A stretch of DNA of 10,388 nt from assembly GCA_905215795.1 (NCBI GenBank), contig CAJMRV010000044.1, positions 1 to 10,388 of the forward strand, given 5' to 3'. Shown here piece after piece: positions 6,211 to 10,388 of the stretch. How positions within the stretch are numbered: position 1 is the first letter of the stretch; every line of letters begins with the position of its first letter. The notes below the pieces were generated by a model. That model made no database searches. It saw only the letters and a list, made by a program, of their open reading frames with translations, and was not told where the DNA came from. This stretch comes from an uncultured bacterium. GTDB taxonomy: Bacteria > Pseudomonadota > Gammaproteobacteria > Burkholderiales > Burkholderiaceae_F. The position numbers and the translations under genes are program-made.

Positions 6211-7572
6211 ATGACAATGCACCATCCGAGTACGGTCCCCGCGACCGGCAAGCTCCCCTGCCCGGGCCCCGAGGGCTCCCGCGAGGCCTGGCTCGACTAT
6301 CTCTTCTACCTGCACGACCAGAGGATCGACCTCGGCCTGGACCGCATGCGCGATATGGTCGCGCGCCTGGGCATCGACTTCTCCGGCCGCACCGTCGTGA
6401 CCGTGGGCGGCACCAACGGAAAGGGCTCCACCGTCACCATGCTCGAGTCGATCTACCGTCACGCGGGCTACAAGACGGGTCTGCACACCTCGCCCCATTT
6501 GATCGACTTCGCCGAGCGCTGCGTCGTCGCGGGCCGCCCCGTCGACGACAAGACCCTGGTCGACGCGTTCATGCGCGTCGAGAAGGCGAGGGACGGCCTT
6601 TCGCTTTCGTTCTTCGAGTACACGCTCCTCGCGTTCTTCCTCATCTTCATGGATGCGGAGTGCGAGGTCGTCATCCTCGAGGTGGGCCTCGGCGGCCGCC
6701 TCGACGCCACCAACGTGATCGACTCGGACGCCGCCGTCGTCGTCACGGTCGGCATCGACCACGTGGGCTTCCTCGGCTCCACGCGCGAGGCGATCGGTGC
6801 CGAGAAGGCCCCGATCTACCGTCCCGGCCGCCCGGCCGTGTGCACGGACCCCGAACCTCCGCAGTCGCTCGTCGACTACGTCGGGAAGATCGGCGCCTCC
6901 CCGAGCTACTACCTGAAGGACTTCCGTCCCGTCGTCCACGAGGACGGCACCTGGGACTACGAGGGTCCCGCGGGCGATTTCAAGAACCTTCCCGCGCCCG
7001 CTCTGAAGGGCCGCAACCAGTACCAGAACGCCTCGGGCGTGCTCACCGTTGTCGAGCGCCTCATGGACCGCGTCCCCGTTTCGGAGGAGGCCGTCCGCGA
7101 GGGCCTCGTCTCGGTGCGCCTCCCGGGCCGCTTCGAGGAGCGCCGCTTCAAGGACGCCGACTTCATCCTCGACGTGGGCCACAACCCGCACGCCGCCCGC
7201 GTGCTCTTCGAGAACCTCGAGGACGAACGCCGCCGCGGGGTCCATCTGATCGCCCTTTGCGGCATGCTCAAGGACAAGGACCGCTTCGGCGTCCTCGAGA
7301 TCCTCAAGGACAGCTTCGACGACTGGGTCTTCACGGACCTGCCCACCGAACGCGGCGGCCTCGCCGCGGACCTCTACGCCTTCGCCGTGAAGGCGGGTAT
7401 TCCCGAAGAGCGCCGCTTCGAATATCATGATTTCGACGCCGCGCTCGAAAAGGCCGTTACACTAGGTAAACAGATTCTCTCGGAAGGCCGGGCCGGCACG
7501 GTTAAAATAGTCGTGTTCGGTTCGTTCGTGACCGTCGAGCTCGCTTCGCGCCGCTTCCTCGCGGCCGCCTGA
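6211..7572 (+). CDS. folC: Dihydrofolate/folylpolyglutamate synthase FolC
   Basis: FolC joins L-glutamate to dihydropteroate and/or adds glutamates to folates using ATP, in the cytoplasm. The 453-residue product is slightly longer than E. coli FolC (422). It has the Mur-ligase-like P-loop GTNGKGST (67-74), the folate-site SPHLIDFAER block, FFEYTLLAFF, VVILEVGLGGRLDATNVID, the lysine of AEKAPIY (Lys199, usually carbamylated in this fold), and the C-terminal LPGRFE and DVGHNPHA (from Asp321) motifs. Closeness to E. coli FolC in the N-terminal half suggests the bifunctional enzyme, but this is inferred. The start is ATG 6211 or 6217. Neither has a nearby Shine-Dalgarno sequence, and the frame upstream stays open back to the accD stop without another start. 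It is probably co-transcribed with accD through a hairpin. Confidence 0.95.
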   Translation: MTMHHPSTVPATGKLPCPGPEGSREAWLDYLFYLHDQRIDLGLDRMRDMVARLGIDFSGRTVVTVGGTNGKGSTVTMLESIYRHAGYKTGLHTSPHLIDFAERCVVAGRPVDDKTLVDAFMRVEKARDGLSLSFFEYTLLAFFLIFMDAECEVVILEVGLGGRLDATNVIDSDAAVVVTVGIDHVGFLGSTREAIGAEKAPIYRPGRPAVCTDPEPPQSLVDYVGKIGASPSYYLKDFRPVVHEDGTWDYEGPAGDFKNLPAPALKGRNQYQNASGVLTVVERLMDRVPVSEEAVREGLVSVRLPGRFEERRFKDADFILDVGHNPHAARVLFENLEDERRRGVHLIALCGMLKDKDRFGVLEILKDSFDDWVFTDLPTERGGLAADLYAFAVKAGIPEERRFEYHDFDAALEKAVTLGKQILSEGRAGTVKIVVFGSFVTVELASRRFLAAA

Positions 7573-7621
7573 GGCCGCCTCCGGTCATGACGGCGCCCGG
7601 CGCGCCCCGTCCCCGGGGCGC
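7561..7621 (+). other. Two GC-rich hairpins after folC
   Basis: GCGGCC (7561-7566) pairs with GGCCGC (7573-7578) across the folC stop codon. GCGCCCCG (7602-7609) pairs with CGGGGCGC (7614-7621) around the loop TCCC. Neither is followed by a T-run. They occupy most of the 94-nt gap before the SPOR gene and may shape mRNA processing or stability rather than terminate transcription. Confidence 0.45.
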
Positions 7622-7666
7622 CTCCGGGACGATGAGTGCACCCAGAAAGCCAAGGAGACGCCCAGC

Positions 7667-9142
7667 ATGTGGTTCAACCTGTTCAAGAAAAAGAAGACCG
7701 CCGACGAAGAGGCTTCCGACCGGAGGGTGGAGCCCCAGGTCGGCGAGGCCGGCCGGGAGCCGGCCGACGAGGTCCCTCCCGCGCCCCCCGCCGACGATCC
7801 GGCCGAACCCGGACTGAGGCTTCCCGAGAAGGACGCCTCCGCTGATGAAGCCCCCTGGACGGCCGGCCCCGCCGCCGTCGACCAGGTGGCGGGTGATCCG
7901 CCCTCGCTCAAGCCCGCCGACGGCGGTCCCGTGGGCATCAAGACGCCCGCCCGGGACGCCAGCTCCGTTGGATCCGCTCCCGCTTCCTCACCCGTTTCCG
8001 ATTCAACCGCGGCCGGAGCCGTCGGTGTCGCTGGCGTTGGCATGGCCGCCGCCTCCCTCGGTGCCGCGGCCGCTTCCGGGAACGCCCGTCAGGGCGCCCG
8101 CGTCGACGTTCCCGCCGGCTCCACCCGCCGGGGCACGCCGCAGCCGGGCGGTTTCGCCGCCGCTCCGGATGATGCCGACGACGCCCTCCCGCCCATCCGC
8201 AGCATGCCCTCCCGTCCGCGTCCCGCCCCCGTTTCCGACGAGGACGCCACGCTGAGAGAACCCGTCTTCGAGGATCCCGTGCCCCGCGAGATGACGGTGA
8301 GGAACCTCAATGCCGCTGAACCCGACAAGGCCGCACGCCCCGCCGAGAGCGAGGCCGTGTCGGTTGCGCGTCAGAAGCTCCGCCATCGTCTGATCGGCGC
8401 CTCCGTGCTCGTGATGATCGGCATCTGCGTCTCGCCGTTCTTCATCGACGACGAGGCCCGCATCCCGACGGTCCCCGTTGATACGGCCATCCCCGACAAG
8501 AACGAACCCGGCCTCGCGCCGCTCGACCCGGTCGCCAACGCCATCGAGGCGAAGGCCGCCCAGGACGACAAGGACGCGAGGGACGCCGCCAAGGCGGCCG
8601 CGAAGACGGATGCGAAGGCGGACGCCAGGCAGGACGCGAAGTTCGATGCGAAGTCCTCCGCCAAGGAGGCTCCGAAGGCCGTCGAGAAGCCCGCCAAGGT
8701 GCCCGCCGCCAAGACTTCCGGCGCCGACAACCGCCTCACCGCCAAGCTCGAGCCCCCGAAGGTGGAGTCCTCCTCGGACACGCTCGGCGACATGATCGCC
8801 ATGCAGATGAAGAAGCACGACCTGCAGGAGGCCCCCAAGGCCGCCGCCCGCGCCGAACGCACCACGCCGGTCCCGCCGGTGCAGCCCGAGGCGAAGCAGG
8901 TGAAGGGCTGGTTCATCCAGGTCGCCGCGACGAGCAGCGAATTCAAGGCCGACGACATGATCTCGCGCCTGAAGACGAAGTTCTCGCTCCCCGCCTACAA
9001 GGAGCGTCTGGAAACCTCCGGCGCCACGCTCTGGCGCGTGCGCGTCGGTCCGTTCCGCACGCAGGCCGAGGCGAACAAGGCCGTGCCCAAGGTCAAGGCC
9101 ACCCGTCTGGTCGCCGATCCGAAGGTGCTACAGGCCCGCTGA
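7667..9142 (+). CDS. dedD: SPOR-domain inner-membrane protein, DedD-like
   Basis: SPOR domains bind glycan strands lacking stem peptides at division septa; DedD and FtsN are the classic members. The start ATG has a good AAGGAG (7652-7657) 9 nt upstream. The 491-residue product has a very long N-terminal region rich in Ala, Pro, Gly and Asp (1-238) and one membrane segment at about 242-260 (RHRLIGASVLVMIGIC). An Ala/Lys-rich periplasmic linker follows (about 294-349), then a C-terminal SPOR domain (about 413-488; GWFIQVAAT, then LWRVRVGPF and AEANKAV). The membrane segment and the residues after it resemble betaproteobacterial homologues. E. coli DedD is only about 220 residues, with its membrane segment near the N-terminus, so the ~240-residue cytoplasmic extension is the odd feature. 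Residues 114-138 are Ala/Gly-rich and mildly hydrophobic, and might be a second membrane segment. The symbol rests on synteny (folC - this - cvpA) and architecture. Confidence 0.85.
   Translation: MWFNLFKKKKTADEEASDRRVEPQVGEAGREPADEVPPAPPADDPAEPGLRLPEKDASADEAPWTAGPAAVDQVAGDPPSLKPADGGPVGIKTPARDASSVGSAPASSPVSDSTAAGAVGVAGVGMAAASLGAAAASGNARQGARVDVPAGSTRRGTPQPGGFAAAPDDADDALPPIRSMPSRPRPAPVSDEDATLREPVFEDPVPREMTVRNLNAAEPDKAARPAESEAVSVARQKLRHRLIGASVLVMIGICVSPFFIDDEARIPTVPVDTAIPDKNEPGLAPLDPVANAIEAKAAQDDKDARDAAKAAAKTDAKADARQDAKFDAKSSAKEAPKAVEKPAKVPAAKTSGADNRLTAKLEPPKVESSSDTLGDMIAMQMKKHDLQEAPKAAARAERTTPVPPVQPEAKQVKGWFIQVAATSSEFKADDMISRLKTKFSLPAYKERLETSGATLWRVRVGPFRTQAEANKAVPKVKATRLVADPKVLQAR
8582..8677 (+). 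repeat. Four-residue Lys/Ala repeats in the SPOR protein linker
   Basis: Residues 306-337 form eight consecutive four-residue units, each ending in Lys or Arg, for example TDAK, QDAK and FDAK. The periodic positive charge between the membrane segment and the SPOR domain should form an extended helix or flexible basic linker in the periplasm, possibly touching the negatively charged envelope. Related DNA units suggest expansion by slippage. Confidence 0.55.
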
Positions 9143-9166
9143 GCGCTCCCCTGAACACGATGAAAC

Positions 9167-9199
9167 AAGCCGCCATTCCCCCGCCGGGGACGGCGGCTT
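9167..9199 (+). terminator. Terminator-like hairpin after the SPOR gene
   Basis: AAGCCGCC (9167-9174) pairs with GGCGGCTT (9192-9199). Inside it TCCCC (9177-9181) pairs with GGGGA (9186-9190) around the loop CGCC. The stem is long and very stable, but only TT and then CGT follow, so the U-tract is poor. It sits 24 bases after the stop codon, a typical place for a terminator. Confidence 0.5.
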
Positions 9200-9228
9200 C
9201 GTCATGCATGGGCGTTTCGTCCGCTTTT

Positions 9229-9237
9229 TGCTAAACT
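9229..9237 (+). promoter_or_regulatory. Possible extended -10 promoter for cvpA
   Basis: TGCTAAACT fits the extended -10 pattern (TG, one base, then a hexamer with four matches to TATAAT). It follows a T-rich patch in the gap between the SPOR gene and cvpA, about 90 bases before the cvpA start. No clear -35 is seen 16-18 bases upstream. Together with the preceding hairpin it suggests cvpA can be transcribed separately. Confidence 0.3.
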
Positions 9238-9324
9238 TGACCCCACGAACCGACGGGGAGCGGCGCCGCACAGGCGGACGCACGTGCCTGCGGGTTGGAA
9301 GAAACCTCTCTGGAATTCGGATTT

Positions 9325-10011
9325 ATGAACGAACTCGACTATCTCATCCTCGCCGTGATCGGCATCTCCGTCCTCGTCGGCCTCTGGCGCGGCGTGATCA
9401 GCGAAGTCCTCGGCATCGTCGGCTGGGTCGCGGGCGTGATCCTCGCGATCGCCTACGCCGGCGAACTCGCCGGACGCATCCCCTTCGAGAGCCTCGGCGA
9501 ACTCACCCGCGTGATCATCGCGGCCGTGGTGATCCTCGTGGTGTGCCTGCTCGTCGTGGGCATCGCCGGACGATTGATCCGCCTGCTCATGGAGGCGGCC
9601 AAGCTCACCTTCGAGGACCGGCTCCTCGGCGGCGCCTTCGGTGCGCTCCGCGGCGTCGTGATCGTCTGCGCCGTGATCTTCTTCTTCGGCCTCTCCAACT
9701 CGATCGCCACGAGCCAGACCTGGAAGAGCTCCACGCTCATCCAGCCCATGGAGTCCGTGATCGACTGGTCCATGCCCTACATGCCGCGCTGGCTCCAGAC
9801 GATGCGTGAGGACGCCCGTCCGAAGACCTTCGGCGACAAGGTCAAGGACACGGTCGACGACATCGCCGAGTCCACCAAGGGCCTCGTCGACAAGACGGGC
9901 GAGGGTATCGACTCCTTCAAGGAGGGCTTTGAGAAGGCCCGCCGCGACGTCGAGTCGACCTTCTCCGGGAAGGACGCCAAGGCGCCCACGAACGCGCCCG
10001 CCGCGAACTGA
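9325..10011 (+). CDS. cvpA: CvpA family inner-membrane protein with long C-terminal tail
   Basis: CvpA is a small inner-membrane protein named for colicin V production. In enteric bacteria it affects envelope stress and bile resistance; its molecular role is unclear. The start ATG at 9325 gives MNELDYLILAVIG, matching the E. coli start (MVWIDYAIIAVIA). A TTG at 9295 would add ten residues without a clear advantage, and the Shine-Dalgarno signal is weak. Four membrane segments lie at about 4-20, 27-45, 62-84 and 102-122. The conserved DRLLGGAFGALRG block is at 98-110, followed by TSQTWKSSTLI. The 228-residue product is longer than E. coli CvpA (~162). The extra ~65 residues (163-228) are charged and helix-prone, then Ala/Pro-rich. 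purF, which usually follows cvpA, is not found in the next 377 bases. Confidence 0.92.
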   Translation: MNELDYLILAVIGISVLVGLWRGVISEVLGIVGWVAGVILAIAYAGELAGRIPFESLGELTRVIIAAVVILVVCLLVVGIAGRLIRLLMEAAKLTFEDRLLGGAFGALRGVVIVCAVIFFFGLSNSIATSQTWKSSTLIQPMESVIDWSMPYMPRWLQTMREDARPKTFGDKVKDTVDDIAESTKGLVDKTGEGIDSFKEGFEKARRDVESTFSGKDAKAPTNAPAAN

Positions 10012-10051
10012 TCCTTCCGGATCCGACACCGTCCGCATCCCGCCGGAGTGC

Positions 10052-10107
10052 GGGACGCCGGCGCCTCCGCTTCGGAGTGCGAATCGAGCGTCCCCTCCGG
10101 CGTTTTT
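10052..10107 (+). terminator. Rho-independent terminator after cvpA with competing stems
   Basis: ACGCCGG (10055-10061) pairs with CCGGCGT (10097-10103), leading into TTTTT (10103-10107), with an inner hairpin CTCCG (10065-10069)/CGGAG (10073-10077). This is a credible terminator 40 bases after the cvpA stop. An exclusive alternative pairs GGGACGC (10052-10058) with GCGTCCC (10088-10094). A third stem, CCCGC (10039-10043)/GCGGG (10050-10054), overlaps the second. The nonamer CGGAGTGCG occurs twice (10044-10052 and 10073-10081). Confidence 0.6.
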
Positions 10108-10354
10108 CATGCCCGGAGGAATGGGGCGGACAGGGCTTCCCGACGGTCCTTCCCGTCCCCTTGATGCATCCGCTTACGTTTTTCCCTCCGGCAACGCGAC
10201 GGCGCCGCCCTGATGGGGATGGTCTTCCGTGGAGGCTCGGAGTAGAATGGGGCACCCCGGCGGACGGGTGCGTTCCGCCGATGATCTTCAACCGTGTCGG
10301 CGCACCTCCTTGCCGGAGGCCTTGAAGCGCCCCACGCCTTCAGGAGCGAGACGA
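10108..10354 (+). other. Untranslated leader region before the last gene
   Basis: No gene is supported here on either strand. It contains a -10-like hexamer (10243-10248) and small hairpins GGCGGA (10259-10264)/TCCGCC (10274-10279) and CCTCC (10305-10309)/GGAGG (10315-10319). The short frame from ATG 10120 (31 codons including stop) has GGAGGA directly abutting it, which is too close to act as a ribosome-binding site. Confidence 0.4.
10243..10248 (+). promoter_or_regulatory. Possible -10 box for the gene at the right edge
   Basis: TAGAAT matches five of six -10 consensus positions and lies about 107 bases before the ATG at 10355, downstream of the cvpA terminator. The -35 region (around 10219-10225) is poor. 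The location is sensible, but the evidence is weak. Confidence 0.3.
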
Positions 10355-10388
10355 ATGCCACAGAAAATGCCACGCGGGGGGTGCGAGG
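10355..10388 (+). CDS. Start of an unidentified gene, cut by the window edge
   Basis: An ATG follows a clear AGGAG (10342-10346) with 8 nt spacing, and the frame is open to the window end. Only eleven codons are visible (MPQKMPRGGCE), too few to identify. It is not PurF, which begins Met-Cys-Gly because the Cys is its catalytic nucleophile. The gene has its own upstream promoter-like hexamer and lies beyond the cvpA terminator. Confidence 0.45.
   Translation, partial: MPQKMPRGGCE

Noticed and set aside
6106..7428. 440-codon open frame on the - strand across folC
   Set aside because: Shadow of FolC; composition is typical of antisense GC-rich sequence, with no domain recognised.
9202..10110. 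302-codon open frame on the - strand across cvpA
   Set aside because: Antisense to CvpA. The His/Asp/Glu/Gly-rich run is the complement of membrane-segment codons, not a metal-binding protein.
10107..10373. 88-codon frame on the - strand at the right edge
   Set aside because: Runs antisense through the putative leader, promoter-like site and the Shine-Dalgarno of the edge gene; no recognisable features.
1..10388. CRISPR, transposon, toxin-antitoxin or defence system
   Set aside because: No regularly spaced repeats, terminal inverted repeats with target duplications, transposase motifs or paired small genes were seen on either strand.

Overview
The window reads as a conserved chromosomal housekeeping segment of a GC-rich betaproteobacterium, probably order Burkholderiales. 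The gene order fimV - truA - accD - folC - SPOR/dedD-like - cvpA is a variant of the known fimV/truA/accD/folC/dedD/cvpA neighbourhood of Beta- and Gammaproteobacteria. The proteins fit that placement: an acetyl-CoA carboxylase beta subunit with its zinc finger, a bifunctional-type FolC, and a SPOR protein whose single membrane segment resembles betaproteobacterial homologues. A Sutterellaceae-like host is possible but is a guess. All confident genes are on the + strand.

Region 1-1738 holds no gene I can support. Its first ~500 bases are AT-rich, about a third GC by eye, and the next ~1.2 kb are intermediate. The genes that follow are about two thirds GC or more. This stretch contains short palindromes and one weak terminator-like hairpin, and it ends at a good rho-independent terminator (1739-1762) that isolates fimV.

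Region 1951-5158 carries fimV (polar/peptidoglycan-associated membrane protein) and truA (tRNA pseudouridine synthase), separated by a strong GC-rich hairpin. The -10 box of the putative accD promoter (TATAAT) overlaps the truA stop codon, and a perfect 7-bp hairpin lies in the accD leader. Region 5215-7572 carries accD (fatty acid synthesis) and folC (folylpolyglutamate synthesis). A long hairpin between them separates a good Shine-Dalgarno sequence from the folC start. Region 7667-10011 carries the SPOR-domain cell-envelope protein and cvpA (inner-membrane protein with an unusual charged C-terminal tail), separated by a terminator-like hairpin and a possible promoter.

Region 10012-10388 has a terminator with competing alternative stems, a possible promoter, and the first codons of a new gene that does not begin like purF.

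I see no mobile element, CRISPR array, tRNA, rRNA or defence system. The window is mostly ordinary. The points worth a second look are RNA structures between genes, the ORF-poor AT-rich left flank, and low-complexity tails in envelope proteins.
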